DNA of 11,238 nucleotides, from contig CALKKN010000339.1 of assembly GCA_937995275.1 (NCBI GenBank), positions 1-11,238 on the forward strand. The letters run 5' to 3'. The notes below the pieces were generated by a model. The model did not search any database, was not told the origin of the DNA, and saw only the letters and a list, made by a program, of their open reading frames with translations. Source of the DNA: an uncultured Lysobacterales bacterium (lineage in GTDB: Bacteria; Pseudomonadota; Gammaproteobacteria; Xanthomonadales; SZUA-36). The position numbers and the translations under genes are program-made. Positions 1 to 8,112 of this stretch are shown here, one piece after another. How positions within the stretch are numbered: position 1 is the stretch's first letter; the number at the start of each line of letters is the position of its first letter.

Positions 1-183
1 ATCGAGGACATCGACCTGCCACCGGGGACGACCATACCCGCGGTCGTTCGCGGCGAGGAGGTCATCATTGCCCACCACGACACGGTGATCCAGGAAAATG
101 ACCACGTGATCCTGTTCGTGCCCGACAAGCGCCAGATAGCCGCCGTGGAACGCTTATTCCAGGTGGGCGCCCTGTTCCTCTGA
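1..183 (+). CDS. trkA: TrkA, K+ uptake regulatory subunit (3' end only)
   Basis: Only the last 60 codons are present; the gene enters from the left edge and ends in TGA. The peptide runs from IEDIDLPPGTTIPAVVRGEE to a C-terminus containing HVILFVPDKRQIAAVERLFQ. This is the closing part of the second RCK_C (TrkA-C) domain and closely resembles the end of enteric TrkA. TrkA is a peripheral, cytoplasmic NAD(H)-binding protein that gates the TrkH or TrkG channel subunit. The assignment is supported by trkH starting 7 bases after the stop, so the two are almost certainly one operon. The Rossmann-fold domains lie outside the window and could not be checked. Confidence 0.9.
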   Translation: MEDIDLPPGTTIPAVVRGEEVIIAHHDTVIQENDHVILFVPDKRQIAAVERLFQVGALFL

Positions 184-190
184 CAGCGGC

Positions 191-1642
191 ATGGGCTTCG
201 CAGCCGTACAACGGGTCGTCGGGTTCCTGATCGCCGGGTCCAGCCTGATGATGCTGCCGCCGGTAGTGGTTTCGCTCTGGTACCACGACGGCACCGCCAC
301 GCTCTTCCTGGCCAGCGCCGCGATACTCCTGGCGCTGGGCCTGCTGATTTACTTCCCCGTTCGCGGCGTCAGGGAGGAGCTGCGGCTGCGCGACGGATTC
401 CTGATCGTGGTCGGCGCCTGGCTGGCACTGGTGCTGGTCGGCGCCCTGCCCTTCGTACTGCTGACATCCCCTGAACTGAGCTACGTGGACGCCGTGTTCG
501 AATCGATGTCGGGCCTGACCACTACCGGCGCCACCATCGTCACGAATATCGACGCCCTGCCGCGAGCGGTGCTGTACTATCGCCAGCAGCTGCAGTGGCT
601 GGGCGGCATGGGCATCATCGTGCTGGCGGTTGCCATTCTGCCGATGCTGCGTATCGGCGGCATGCAGCTGTACCGGGCTGAAACACCGGGGCCGATGAAG
701 GACGCCAAGCTGACGCCCCGCATCACCGAGACGGCCAAGGCGCTGTGGCTGATCTACGTCGGCATCACGGCGACCTGTATCCTGGCGTACTGGCTGGCGG
801 GCATGAAACTGTTCGACGCGGTGGGCCACGCCTTCAGCACCGTGGCCATCGGGGGTTTTTCGACCCACAACGACAGCCTGGCATACTGGAACAACCCCAC
901 CGTCGAAGCCGTGGCGGTCATCTTCATGATGGTCGCCGGGATGAACTTCGCGCTCCATTTCACGGCCTGGCGCCGGGCCAGCGCACAGCCTTATTTCCTG
1001 GACCCGGAACTGCGCGTGTACGCCTCGCTGCTGCTCGCATTTTCGGTAATAGTCAGCTTCGGGCTGTACGTGACGGGGACCTATGACACGCTGGCCAGTG
1101 CGTTCCGCTACGGGACCTTCCAGGTCATTTCGGCGATGACCACCACGGGTTTTACGACCTCGCCGTTTTACACCTGGGGCGGCGCACTGCCCGTCATACT
1201 GATGCTGCTCGCCTTCATCGGCGGGTGCGCCGGCAGCACGGCGGGCGGCATGAAAGTCATCCGGATCATCCTGCTCTACCGGCAGTCGGTGCGCGAGATT
1301 CGCAGGCTGATCCATCCGCATGCCGTCGTTCCCGTCAAGGTCGGCGGGCAGCGCACTTCCGATACGGTGATCAGTGCGGTGTGGGGCTTCTTTTTTCTCT
1401 ACATCGCCAATTTTGCCGTCATGACCATCATGCTGACCGCTACCGGCCTCGATGCCGAAACCTCTTACTCAGCGGTCGGGGCCTGTATCACCAACCTGGG
1501 CCCGGCGCTGGGGCTGGCCGGCCCCAATTACGCGGAGCTGAACGATACCGCCAAGGTCGTGCTGAGCGCGGCGATGCTGCTCGGCCGACTGGAAATCTAC
1601 ACGCTGCTGGTGCTGTTGACGCCGGCGTTCTGGCGAGGCTGA
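191..1642 (+). CDS. trkH: TrkH, K+ transporter membrane subunit
   Basis: Encodes 483 residues, the same length as E. coli TrkH. It forms the inner-membrane ion-conducting subunit for K+ uptake, working with the TrkA ring. The protein is hydrophobic throughout and shows the four pore loops of the Trk/Ktr/HKT superfamily: TTTGAT at about 110-115, AIGGFSTH at 219-226, TTTGFTT at 317-323 and TNLGPALG at 434-441. Each carries the glycine that forms the selectivity filter. The stretch [15 protein letters not shown] at 344-358 is the usual gating-loop region after the third pore loop. The ATG lies 7 bases after the trkA stop; the ribosome site is weak, which suggests translational coupling to trkA. 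Nothing looks truncated. Confidence 0.96.
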   Translation: MGFAAVQRVVGFLIAGSSLMMLPPVVVSLWYHDGTATLFLASAAILLALGLLIYFPVRGVREELRLRDGFLIVVGAWLALVLVGALPFVLLTSPELSYVDAVFESMSGLTTTGATIVTNIDALPRAVLYYRQQLQWLGGMGIIVLAVAILPMLRIGGMQLYRAETPGPMKDAKLTPRITETAKALWLIYVGITATCILAYWLAGMKLFDAVGHAFSTVAIGGFSTHNDSLAYWNNPTVEAVAVIFMMVAGMNFALHFTAWRRASAQPYFLDPELRVYASLLLAFSVIVSFGLYVTGTYDTLASAFRYGTFQVISAMTTTGFTTSPFYTWGGALPVILMLLAFIGGCAGSTAGGMKVIRIILLYRQSVREIRRLIHPHAVVPVKVGGQRTSDTVISAVWGFFFLYIANFAVMTIMLTATGLDAETSYSAVGACITNLGPALGLAGPNYAELNDTAKVVLSAAMLLGRLEIYTLLVLLTPAFWRG

Positions 1643-1656
1643 CGGAGACCGGCGCC

Positions 1657-1962
1657 GTGCAGGTCGATCAACTGCTGAAGATGATCGGTACCGACCGGGA
1701 CAGCGCCATGTTGCGCCTGACCCTGTCCCGTGTGCTGGCGGCGCAGGGGGACACGGTGCAGGCACGGGCGCACCTCGAGGCGGCTGTCGGCATGGATCCG
1801 GGCTACACGGCGGCCTGGAAGGAACTGGGCAGACTCCGCCTGCAGGAGGACGATGCTGCCGGCGCTGCCGAGGCCTGGCGTCGGGGTATCGAGCAGGCCC
1901 GTGAAAACGGCGACAAGCAGGCCGAGAAGGAAATGACGGTATTCCTGCGGCGCCTGGGATGA
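1657..1962 (+). CDS. Small two-repeat TPR protein
   Basis: Encodes about 101 residues from a GTG start. A GGAG at 1644-1647 lies 9 bases upstream, and the start is 14 bases after the trkH stop. Residues about 17-50 and 51-84 fit two tetratricopeptide repeats, with the usual small/large residue pattern (LSRVLAAQGDTVQARAHLEA, then the DPGYTAAWKELGRLRL segment). The tail RENGDKQAEKEMTVFLRRL is charged and helical. There is no signal peptide or membrane segment, so it is probably a cytoplasmic scaffold for protein contacts. Short TPR proteins of this form occur in gammaproteobacteria; I know of no defined role. It is likely cotranscribed with trkAH, but a part in K+ uptake is only inferred from position. 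The reading frame stays open far upstream inside trkH, but that part is a shadow of trkH. Confidence 0.82.
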   Translation: MQVDQLLKMIGTDRDSAMLRLTLSRVLAAQGDTVQARAHLEAAVGMDPGYTAAWKELGRLRLQEDDAAGAAEAWRRGIEQARENGDKQAEKEMTVFLRRLG

Positions 1963-1990
1963 CCAGAGCAGGCCACCCGGCCGAATGATC

Positions 1991-2061
1991 GTTGTGGGGC
2001 CGGCTCTTGTGGGAGTGGCTCCCATAAAAGTCGCGCCCACCAGAAAAACCTGTCCCACAAC
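1991..2061. repeat. REP-like inverted-repeat element between convergent genes
   Basis: TTGTGGGA at 2007-2014 is matched by its exact inverse TCCCACAA at 2053-2060. An outer pair, GTTGTGGG at 1991-1998 and CCCACAAC at 2054-2061, adds another copy of the same motif. Inside, GGGAG (2011-2015), TGG and CTCCC (2019-2023) form a tight hairpin that extends with A-T pairs to 2007-2027, and GTGGG (2009-2013) can alternatively pair with CCCAC (2036-2040). The TTGTGGGAG-GGCT...AGTCGCG flavour recalls REP (repetitive extragenic palindromic) sequences of gammaproteobacteria. Neither strand has a T-run after the hairpin, so it is not a textbook terminator, though it sits where two convergent genes must end. 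The right arm touches the acyltransferase stop codon. Confidence 0.55.
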
Positions 2062-2942
2062 TACGCGTAAAAGTCGCCGTGGCCCTCGGGCTGCGTTTTG
2101 AAGCGGCGGTAGCTCCACAGGTACTGCGGCGGATCGATGGCGATACAGTCCTCGACTGCGCGATTGACGGCGGACAGAGCCGTGGTCGGGTCATCCGAGT
2201 AAATGGCCTCGTCAACCGGCAGGAAATGGACCCGGTACCGCCCGCCCGCCAGCCGTTCGCACACGCACGCCAGCACCAGGCAGTTCGTCCGCTGCACCAA
2301 CCGCGGCACGAGGGCGCCCGTGAGCGCCGGGACGCCGAAAAACGGTGCGAAACGCCCCTGGCCGCGCGAGGGTTGCTGGTCGGGCAGCACCCCGGCGCCT
2401 TTGCCGGCCCGGAGGTGGGCGTACAGTTGCCGCAGACCCGTTGGCGTCGCGGGAATCAGGTTCGCCCCACCGCGCCGGCGCTTCTCGAGCAGCGCCCGCT
2501 GCAGGCCGGGGTGCGAGGGTGGCTTGTAGAGAATGGCGATCTCCGGAAGCCGTTGCAGGTAGAGACCGAGATACTCCCAGGCCCCGAAATGCGGCGCCAG
2601 CACCAGGACCCCGCGCCCGCTGGCCAGGGCTTCCAGGGCCGCCTCCTCGTTGACCACCTCATCACAACGCGCCTGCAGCTTCCCGACCGGCCAGTACCAG
2701 TTGTGGCCGGTTTCCAGCACCGAGCAGAAGTAGTGTCTGAAACTCTCGCGAACCCAGCGCTCACGCAGTTCAGGATCGAGATCCGGATAGCAGCGCTGCA
2801 GGTTGCGCACCGCCGTATGGCGCTTGACCGGCGACAGGCGCATGACCAGACCTGCACCGAGTCCGGCCAGCCAGTAAGGCATGGCGGCGGGCATCAGGCT
2901 GAGCAGCCACAACAGGAATTTGACCACGTATACCATCGGCAC
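2061..2942 (-). CDS. Lipid A biosynthesis acyltransferase (LpxL/HtrB family)
   Basis: Encodes 293 residues. The family transfers a secondary acyl chain from acyl-ACP onto the lipid A precursor at the inner face of the cytoplasmic membrane. Residues about 5-35 form an N-terminal hydrophobic anchor. The catalytic HX4E motif is HFGAWE at 118-123 (H118, E123). Further family marks are LPDQQP at 186-191, FFG at 201-203 and the C-terminal [10 protein letters not shown] at 273-282. The length is slightly below E. coli LpxL (306). The start is uncertain: the ATG at 2942 has AGG directly against it, while a second ATG two codons later (2936) has that AGG at 7 bases and may be the real one. LpxL, LpxM and LpxP cannot be told apart here. 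It is divergent from dtd. Confidence 0.88.
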   Translation of the reverse strand: MPMVYVVKFLLWLLSLMPAAMPYWLAGLGAGLVMRLSPVKRHTAVRNLQRCYPDLDPELRERWVRESFRHYFCSVLETGHNWYWPVGKLQARCDEVVNEEAALEALASGRGVLVLAPHFGAWEYLGLYLQRLPEIAILYKPPSHPGLQRALLEKRRRGGANLIPATPTGLRQLYAHLRAGKGAGVLPDQQPSRGQGRFAPFFGVPALTGALVPRLVQRTNCLVLACVCERLAGGRYRVHFLPVDEAIYSDDPTTALSAVNRAVEDCIAIDPPQYLWSYRRFKTQPEGHGDFYA

Positions 2943-2983
2943 CTGCCGGGTGAGCGGGCCGCCGTTCCGGTGCCCGCGGCTGA

Positions 2984-2989
2984 TAGAAT
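2984..2989 (+). promoter_or_regulatory. Possible extended -10 promoter for dtd
   Basis: TGATAGAAT at 2981-2989 fits an extended -10 element (TG, one base, then TAGAAT). Transcription would begin near 2996, about 28 bases before the dtd ATG. I see no convincing -35 at the proper distance, which extended -10 promoters can lack. The 81-base gap must also hold the promoter of the divergent acyltransferase gene, for which I see no clear match. Confidence 0.4.
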
Positions 2990-3023
2990 GGGGCGCCGCA
3001 GCATCCGAAAAGCCGGCCGCACC

Positions 3024-3473
3024 ATGATTGCATTGCTACAAAGGGTATCCGAAGCCGCCGTCCATGTTAATGGCGAACGCGTCGGCGGGATCGGCCCCGG
3101 GGTTCTCGCACTGATCGGGGTGGAGCGTGGAGACTCCGAACCACAGGCCGACCGCCTGCTCGAGCGTATGCTGGCCTATCGCATTTTCCCCGATGGCGAA
3201 GGCCGCATGAACCTCGATGTACGCCAGGCGGGAGGCGGCCTGCTGCTGGTGCCCCAGTTCACGCTGGCGGCCAACACGAACAAGGGCAACCGGCCCAGTT
3301 TCACGTCCGCCGCGGAACCGGCCGAGGGCCAGCGGTTATTCGGGTACCTGGTCGAACAGGCCCGCGATCAGATGCCCGCAGTGGCCACGGGCCGCTTCGG
3401 CGCCCATATGCGAGTGGCATTGGTCAACGACGGTCCGGTGACGTTCTGGCTTCAGGTGCCGCCGGCCGCCTGA
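3024..3473 (+). CDS. dtd: D-aminoacyl-tRNA deacylase
   Basis: Encodes 149 residues. It removes D-amino acids wrongly attached to tRNA, and also glycine from tRNA-Ala, acting as a cytoplasmic homodimer. The start [15 protein letters not shown] and the end [12 protein letters not shown] are typical of the family. The Gly-cisPro motif falls at G137-P138, the same numbers as in E. coli. The other active-site motif, usually SQFT, reads PQFT at 77-80. The RPSF at 90-93 and TGRFGAHM at 122-129 are also as expected. The open frame runs far upstream, but family length and the MIALLQRV start fix the ATG at 3024; no strong ribosome site precedes it. The last 22 bases overlap the 3' end of ntrC on the other strand. 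Confidence 0.95.
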   Translation: MIALLQRVSEAAVHVNGERVGGIGPGVLALIGVERGDSEPQADRLLERMLAYRIFPDGEGRMNLDVRQAGGGLLLVPQFTLAANTNKGNRPSFTSAAEPAEGQRLFGYLVEQARDQMPAVATGRFGAHMRVALVNDGPVTFWLQVPPAA

Positions 3474-4888
3474 GTGCGCATCGACGCCTCGTCATTGTCT
3501 TCACTGTCGAATTTCTGCAGCTTGCGGGTCAGCGTGTTGCGCCCCAGCCCCAGCAGTTCGGCGGCCTTCTGACGCTGCCCCCCGGTCTGGTCGAGGGCGC
3601 AATCGATCAATACCCGCTCCAGTTCCTCCTGTGCCCGTCCAAACAGATCCGTACCGCCGGACGCCAGCTCGCGGCGCGCCCACTGGCGCAGCGACTCGGA
3701 CCAGGCGGCCTCGGCCTGGGCGGGTGTGCGGGAGCCGAACAGCTCGACCGGCAGGTCTGCCGGAAAAATCTGGTCGCCCGGCGCCATGACGCAGAGCTGC
3801 CGGCACAGGTTCAGCAACTGGCGAACGTTGCCGGGCCAGTCATAAGCCTCCAGCACCCTGATCGTTTCCGGCCGCAGGCGCTTTTCTTCGAGCCCCAGCT
3901 CAACGGCGACCCGCAGCAGGAAACGGCGGGCCAGCATTCCGATGTCCGCGGTCCGCTCCCGCAGCGGCGGCAGCGCAATTCGGATGACGTTCAGACGGTG
4001 GTACAGATCCTCCCTGAACTGTCCGTCACGGACTTTCTGCTCCAGGTCCTGGTGGGTCGCCGCGATGACGCGAACGTCAGCCTGCAGAAGATCGCGCCCG
4101 CCGACGCGGTAATAGTCGCCTTCCGCCAGCACCCGCAACAGGCGTGTCTGCAGCGCCAGCGGCATGTCGCCGATTTCGTCGAGGAACAGTGTGCCTCTGG
4201 CCGCTTCCTCGAACCGGCCCACGCGGCGCGAGTGGGCCCCGGTGAACGACCCTTTTTCGTGCCCGAACAGCTCGGACTCCAGCAGCTCCGCCGGAATCGC
4301 GGCGGTGTTGATGGCGACGAACGGGCCTGTCGCGCGCGGGCTGTGCTGGTGCAGGACCCGGGCCACCACCTCCTTGCCACTGCCCGTTTCGCCCGTGATC
4401 AGCACGCTGATGTCGGAACGCGAGAGGCGCCCGATCGTACGAAACACCTCCTGCATCGCCGGCGACTCCCCCAGCAACTGGCTGCCGCCCGGCTCGGCGG
4501 GAGGCTGTTCGAGGATGTCTTTCTTGGCAACGGCCCGGTCGACCACCGAGATGACCTGGTCCAGGTCGAAGGGTTTGGGGAGGTATTCGAAAACCCCCTT
4601 CTGGAACGCGCTTACGGCCTGGTCGAGATCGGAGTAGGCCGTCATCGCGATCACCGGAATTTCGATGGCCAATCGCTCCAGCATGTCGACGACGCTCAGT
4701 CCGTCAGCGTCGGGCAGGCGGATGTCGGTGAGGATTGCCTGCGGATGGCCATGACGCAGGGCGTCCCCGACGGCTGTTACGGTGTCGAAGCACTCGACGT
4801 TGTAGCCGCGTTTGCTGAGGGCGCGCTGCAGAACGAAGCGGATGGCTTCGTCGTCGTCGAGGACCCAGATGTCGGCCCGGCGGCTCAC
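3452..4888 (-). CDS. ntrC: NtrC, sigma-54-dependent nitrogen response regulator
   Basis: Encodes 478 residues. Phosphorylated NtrC forms an AAA+ ring that drives open-complex formation by sigma-54 RNA polymerase at nitrogen genes such as glnA. The receiver domain (about 5-120) has acidic residues D11-D13, phosphoacceptor D55, T83 and K105. The AAA+ domain (about 138-365) has Walker A GETGSGKE at 166-173, the sigma-54 contact loop GSFTGA at 213-218 (usually GAFTGA) and Walker B LFLDEIGD at 234-241. A Fis-type helix-turn-helix lies at about 437-458 ([18 protein letters not shown]). The GTG start has AGGAGG upstream at good spacing and overlaps the ntrB stop as GTGA, indicating translational coupling. 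A tail of about 18 charged or small residues after the HTH overlaps the end of dtd. Confidence 0.97.
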   Translation of the reverse strand: MSRRADIWVLDDDEAIRFVLQRALSKRGYNVECFDTVTAVGDALRHGHPQAILTDIRLPDADGLSVVDMLERLAIEIPVIAMTAYSDLDQAVSAFQKGVFEYLPKPFDLDQVISVVDRAVAKKDILEQPPAEPGGSQLLGESPAMQEVFRTIGRLSRSDISVLITGETGSGKEVVARVLHQHSPRATGPFVAINTAAIPAELLESELFGHEKGSFTGAHSRRVGRFEEAARGTLFLDEIGDMPLALQTRLLRVLAEGDYYRVGGRDLLQADVRVIAATHQDLEQKVRDGQFREDLYHRLNVIRIALPPLRERTADIGMLARRFLLRVAVELGLEEKRLRPETIRVLEAYDWPGNVRQLLNLCRQLCVMAPGDQIFPADLPVELFGSRTPAQAEAAWSESLRQWARRELASGGTDLFGRAQEELERVLIDCALDQTGGQRQKAAELLGLGRNTLTRKLQKFDSEDNDEASMRTQAAGGT

Positions 4889-5937
4889 GCCGTTCCCTCC
4901 TCATTCGCAGGGAAGTCGCCACTCCCGAACGGCAGGTACAGGCTGAAGCAGCTGCCGCGCTCGAGTGCCTCGAAGGTCAGGAGGCCGCCGTGCGCCGAAG
5001 CGATCTGCTGTGACACCGCCAGCCCCAGGCCGGTGCCGTCGCGCCGGCCGGTGACCAGCGGCAGGAACAGCAGCGAGCGCAGGGCTTCCGGCACACCCTG
5101 GCCGTCGTCGATGACGTCCAGGCGAATGGCGCTGCCCGGAACCGCCTGAAGCAGGGCGTTGCCGTGCTCGACCCGCGTCTTGATGATCACCACGGAAGCG
5201 CCGGCCTGGCAGGCGTTGCGCAGCACGTTCACGAACACGCGTCGCAGCGCCGACGCGTCGGCTCGCAGCGGCGGGATGCTGGGATCGAAGTCGCGCTGTA
5301 CTTCCACCGATCTGCCGAACTCCGCGGCAAGCAGGTCCAGGGCCTCGTCCAGCAGGGGATAGAGCTCGATTTCGCTCCGTTCCAGTTCAGGCTGGCCGAA
5401 CCGCTGGATCAGTTCATCGATACGGTCCGATTCGCGCATGATCAGCCGGGCCAGCATGGCCAGCTCGTCGGAATCCAGTTCGTCGGCGAGCATCTGCGCC
5501 GCGCCGCGGATGCCGCCCAGCGGGTTCCGTACTTCGTGCCCGAGATTTCGGCTCAGGTACTGCAGCATACCGGTCTGTAATTCACGCTGCTGCAGGCGCA
5601 GGCGCAGGCGCTCCCATTCGAGGTCGTGGAACTCCAGCAACACGTCGCCTTCTTCGGTTCGTTGAACAGTGCAGTCATAGGTGCTGTCTCCCATCCTGAA
5701 CTCATGCAGACGCACGCCGTGGCTCGCGGCCGGAAGCTGCAGGAGGACGTCCCTGAGTTCCGGCGGAATGGCGGCCACCTCCTCGAGGTGGCGGCCGCGC
5801 GCCCGGTCCCGGCTGACCAGCAGGCAGTGTTCGGCCGAGCCGTTCATCTGCAGGATGCGCCCCGTCCTGTCCAGGCGGACAACGGCGGTGTCCAGCAGGT
5901 CCAACAGCCCGTGAGCCCGTGCCGTATCAGCAGTCAC
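4885..5937 (-). CDS. ntrB: NtrB, nitrogen-sensing histidine kinase/phosphatase
   Basis: Encodes 350 residues, close to enteric NtrB (349). This soluble sensor phosphorylates NtrC under nitrogen limitation and, with PII protein bound, dephosphorylates it. A PAS-like domain covers about 8-108. The dimerisation/H-box is HEVRNPLGGIRGAAQML with H134 as the phosphorylation site. The ATP-binding domain has the N-box NVLRNACQA (N241), the G1 box DDGQGVP at 277-283 and the G2 box GTGLGL at 301-306, preceded by FLPLVTGRRD. No membrane segment is seen, as expected for NtrB. The start is GTG with a purine-rich GGGGGA 11 bases upstream. The gene overlaps ntrC by 4 bases and follows the DUF4124 gene after 23 bases. 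Confidence 0.96.
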   Translation of the reverse strand: MTADTARAHGLLDLLDTAVVRLDRTGRILQMNGSAEHCLLVSRDRARGRHLEEVAAIPPELRDVLLQLPAASHGVRLHEFRMGDSTYDCTVQRTEEGDVLLEFHDLEWERLRLRLQQRELQTGMLQYLSRNLGHEVRNPLGGIRGAAQMLADELDSDELAMLARLIMRESDRIDELIQRFGQPELERSEIELYPLLDEALDLLAAEFGRSVEVQRDFDPSIPPLRADASALRRVFVNVLRNACQAGASVVIIKTRVEHGNALLQAVPGSAIRLDVIDDGQGVPEALRSLLFLPLVTGRRDGTGLGLAVSQQIASAHGGLLTFEALERGSCFSLYLPFGSGDFPANEEGTA

Positions 5938-5960
5938 TCACGCACCGGTCCCCCGAGAGC

Positions 5961-6548
5961 CTAGGTGCGGGGCGACGCGGCCGGCCGGTTGAAATTGACC
6001 GAGTGCTGATGGACGAAAAACGTCACGGTCTCGGTCGTGACGATTCGCCGTTTGCGCGCGTCGAGCAATTCCGCATAAACCGTGTGCTCGCCCCGATCCA
6101 GCGTCAGGCTCAGGTTTCCGGACGCCGGTACGTCCTGGGGCGTTCCGTCCAGGTACAGCCGCGCCGACATGTCGGGCAGGGCGGGCTGGGACGAGCCCCA
6201 GGCCACCACGACGGTATTGGCCGTACCCCAAAACGTCTCCTCCTGCGCGGGTTGGGTGATGCGGAAATCCCCGAACTGCCTGCGCAGCTCTCGCGGCGTC
6301 GGCTCCCTGACCTCGGCGGCCTCCCCGGCTTCGGCCTCGGCCGCCGGCTCCGGCACCTCCACCCCACTCTCGATGACGGATAGCGGGGGCAGATCCATCG
6401 GCTGCGACGCGTCGGACGGCCGCTGGTCCGTAAACGTCACGTTGCCGTCCTTGTCCACCACCTTGTAAATCTCGCCTTCGGCCGTCACCGCCAGCGGCAA
6501 CGCCAGGGCCAGCAAGGCCGAAAGCGTCCTGATCATTCCTTTGTTCAT
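5961..6548 (-). CDS. Exported DUF4124-domain protein
   Basis: Encodes 195 residues. Residues 1-23 form a signal peptide ending LAVTA, with probable cleavage before EGEIYK. Residues about 24-50 match DUF4124 (IYKVVDKDGNVTFTDQRP), a small periplasmic or envelope domain of unknown function. An acidic, alanine-rich linker follows (about 60-85). The C-terminal part (about 95-185) has alternating beta-strand character, with LYLDGTPQDV, LDRGEHTVYAELLDA and ETVTFFVH, which suggests an Ig-like beta-sandwich. The ATG at 6548 is well supported by GGAGGT 8 bases upstream. It sits between glnA and ntrB in the same direction, an order I recall from other gammaproteobacteria. A role in nitrogen control is unproven; it may simply share the operon. 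Confidence 0.85.
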   Translation of the reverse strand: MNKGMIRTLSALLALALPLAVTAEGEIYKVVDKDGNVTFTDQRPSDASQPMDLPPLSVIESGVEVPEPAAEAEAGEAAEVREPTPRELRRQFGDFRITQPAQEETFWGTANTVVVAWGSSQPALPDMSARLYLDGTPQDVPASGNLSLTLDRGEHTVYAELLDARKRRIVTTETVTFFVHQHSVNFNRPAASPRT

Positions 6549-6576
6549 CGACGTGCACCTCCCGTGGTGTCTCCCT

Positions 6577-6606
6577 CACCGGCCCCGCGGACCTGCGGGG
6601 CCGGTG
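6577..6606 (-). terminator. Strong hairpin after glnA, no T-run
   Basis: CACCGGCCCCGC (6577-6588) pairs perfectly with GCGGGGCCGGTG (6595-6606) around a six-base loop: a 12-bp, almost all G-C stem. It lies 50 bases after the glnA stop and 28 bases before the DUF4124 start. On the minus strand the bases after the stem are AGGGAGACACC, with no T-run, so it does not fit a standard intrinsic terminator. It may be a partial terminator, a pause or processing site, or a 3' stabiliser that keeps glnA mRNA above the downstream regulatory genes. Confidence 0.6.
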
Positions 6607-6620
6607 CACGGCCCGGGGCA

Positions 6621-6633
6621 CGTTACCGTAACG
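6621..6633. repeat. 13-base perfect palindrome in glnA 3' region
   Basis: CGTTACCGTAACG has 6-base arms around one centre base. It lies 22 bases after the glnA stop, before the long hairpin. As RNA the loop would be too tight for the full stem, so it could be an operator-like site or chance. No partner protein is recognised. Confidence 0.3.
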
Positions 6634-6655
6634 GCAGCGATGAGCTCCCGGTCCG

Positions 6656-8065
6656 CTACAGAGAATAATACATATCGAACTCGACCGGGTGCGTGCTCAT
6701 CCGGAAGGTCGTTACCTCCTCCATCTTGAGATCGATGTAGCCGTCGATGAGATCATCGTCGAACACGCCACCGGCCTTGAGGAACTCGCGGTCGGCGTCC
6801 AGCGCCGCCAGCGCCTGGTCGAGCGACGAGCACACGGTCGGGATCAGCTTCTCCTCTTCGGGGGGCAGATCGTAGAGGTCCTTGTCCATCGGCGCGCCCG
6901 GATCGATCTTGTTGCGGATGCCGTCCAGTCCGGCCATCAGCATCGCGGCGAAGGTCAGGTAACCGTTGCCGGCCGGATCGCCGAAGCGGACCTCGATGCG
7001 CCGCGCCTTCGGGTTGCTGACGAACGGAATTCGGCAGGAAGCCGACCGATTGCGCGCCGAGTACGCGAGCATGACCGGCGCCTCGAAACCCGGCACGAGG
7101 CGCTTGTAGCTGTTGGTGGTCGCATTCGCGAACGCATTGATGGCGCGCGCATGCTTGAAAATGCCGCCAAGGTAGTGAAAGGCGGGTTCGGACAGGCCGC
7201 CGTACCCCTCGCCGGTGAACAGGTTCGTGCCGTCCTTCGCAATCGACTGGTGCACGTGCATGCCCGAACCGTTGTCGCCGACCAGCGGCTTCGGCATGAA
7301 GGTGGCCGTTTTGCCGGCCGCGTGGGCCACGTTGTGGACCACGTACTTGAGCATCAGCAATTCGTCGGCCTTGCGCGTCAGCGGAGCGAACCGGGTGCCG
7401 ATCTCGCACTGGCCCGCGGTGCCGACCTCGTGGTGGTGGACCTCGACCTTGATGCCCATCCTCTCCATGATCCGGCACATGGTGCCTCGGAGGTCGTACA
7501 ACGAGTCGACCGGCGGTACCGGGAAGTAGCCGCCCTTCACGCCCGGACGATGGCCGATGTTGCCGCCTTCGTACTCGGCGCCGGTGTTCCAGGCCCCTTC
7601 CTCCGAGTCGACCCGGTACGAGCAACCGTGCATGTCGACGTCGTAACGGACGTCGTCAAACACGAAAAACTCCGGCTCAGGCCCGAAAAAGGCCGCGTCG
7701 GCAATACCACTGGATTTGAGGTAGGCTTCGGCCCGCTTCGCGAGCGACCGCGGGCAGCGGCTGTAGCCCTCCATCGTATTGGGCTCCAGCACATCACAGC
7801 GAATGATCAGCGTCTTGTGCTCGGCAAAAGGATCGCGCACGGCGGTGGCCACCTCGGGCATCAGCACCATGTCGGACTCGTTGATTCCCTTCCAGCCGGC
7901 AATGGAAGACCCATCGAACATCTTGCCTTCTTCGAACAGGTCTTCGTCAACCGCGTCAACCGGCAAGGTAACATGCTGTTCCTTGCCCATGGTGTCGCAG
8001 AACCGGAGATCGACGAACTTGTACTTGTCTTCTTTGATTGACTTCAAAATCTTTTCAGCGGTCAT
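6656..8065 (-). CDS. glnA: Glutamine synthetase type I
   Basis: Encodes 469 residues, identical in length to E. coli GlnA. It forms glutamine from glutamate, ammonia and ATP as a cytoplasmic dodecamer and is the main entry of ammonia into metabolism. Visible marks are the loop [18 protein letters not shown] at 49-66, metal ligands in GPEPEFF at 128-134 (E130, E132), GSGMHVHQS at 266-274, the glutamate-binding region VPGFEAP at 324-330, and NRSASCRIP at 339-347 with [10 protein letters not shown] at 355-364. Tyr398 in [10 protein letters not shown] is the adenylylation site of the GSI-beta group, so GlnE-type control is expected. The ATG has AGGAAG 8 bases upstream. Transcription should respond to NtrC, whose gene lies downstream in the same cluster. 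Confidence 0.98.
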   Translation of the reverse strand: MTAEKILKSIKEDKYKFVDLRFCDTMGKEQHVTLPVDAVDEDLFEEGKMFDGSSIAGWKGINESDMVLMPEVATAVRDPFAEHKTLIIRCDVLEPNTMEGYSRCPRSLAKRAEAYLKSSGIADAAFFGPEPEFFVFDDVRYDVDMHGCSYRVDSEEGAWNTGAEYEGGNIGHRPGVKGGYFPVPPVDSLYDLRGTMCRIMERMGIKVEVHHHEVGTAGQCEIGTRFAPLTRKADELLMLKYVVHNVAHAAGKTATFMPKPLVGDNGSGMHVHQSIAKDGTNLFTGEGYGGLSEPAFHYLGGIFKHARAINAFANATTNSYKRLVPGFEAPVMLAYSARNRSASCRIPFVSNPKARRIEVRFGDPAGNGYLTFAAMLMAGLDGIRNKIDPGAPMDKDLYDLPPEEEKLIPTVCSSLDQALAALDADREFLKAGGVFDDDLIDGYIDLKMEEVTTFRMSTHPVEFDMYYSL

Positions 8066-8112
8066 TATGCAATCTTCCTGTCAGGGTGTTCCAAAGTGGT
8101 TCGGATAAAGTA

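Noticed and set aside
65..1321. 418-codon minus-strand open frame across trkA/trkH
   Set aside because: It lies antisense to trkH, its protein is rich in Arg, Gln, His and Gly with no family features, and long antisense frames are common in high-G+C coding DNA.
2007..2027. Intrinsic terminator between the TPR gene and the acyltransferase gene
   Set aside because: The hairpin is real, but no T-run follows it on either strand; the motif fits a REP-like repeat better.
2079..3023. Upstream extension of the dtd reading frame
   Set aside because: The frame is open, but it runs antisense to the acyltransferase gene, and Dtd proteins begin with MIALLQRV at 3024.
3998..5149. 383-codon plus-strand open frame opposite ntrC and ntrB
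   Set aside because: It spans the junction of two well-supported genes on the other strand and has a composition typical of antisense translation.
6553..6570. TGCACC...GGTG resembling an NtrC site before the DUF4124 gene
   Set aside because: The spacer is 6 instead of 5 bases, the right arm lacks the final CA, and it is formed largely by the ribosome-binding sequence of that gene.
6689..8041. 450-codon plus-strand open frame opposite glnA
   Set aside because: It is a shadow of glnA, which is certain from its motifs and length; the antisense product has no recognisable domain.
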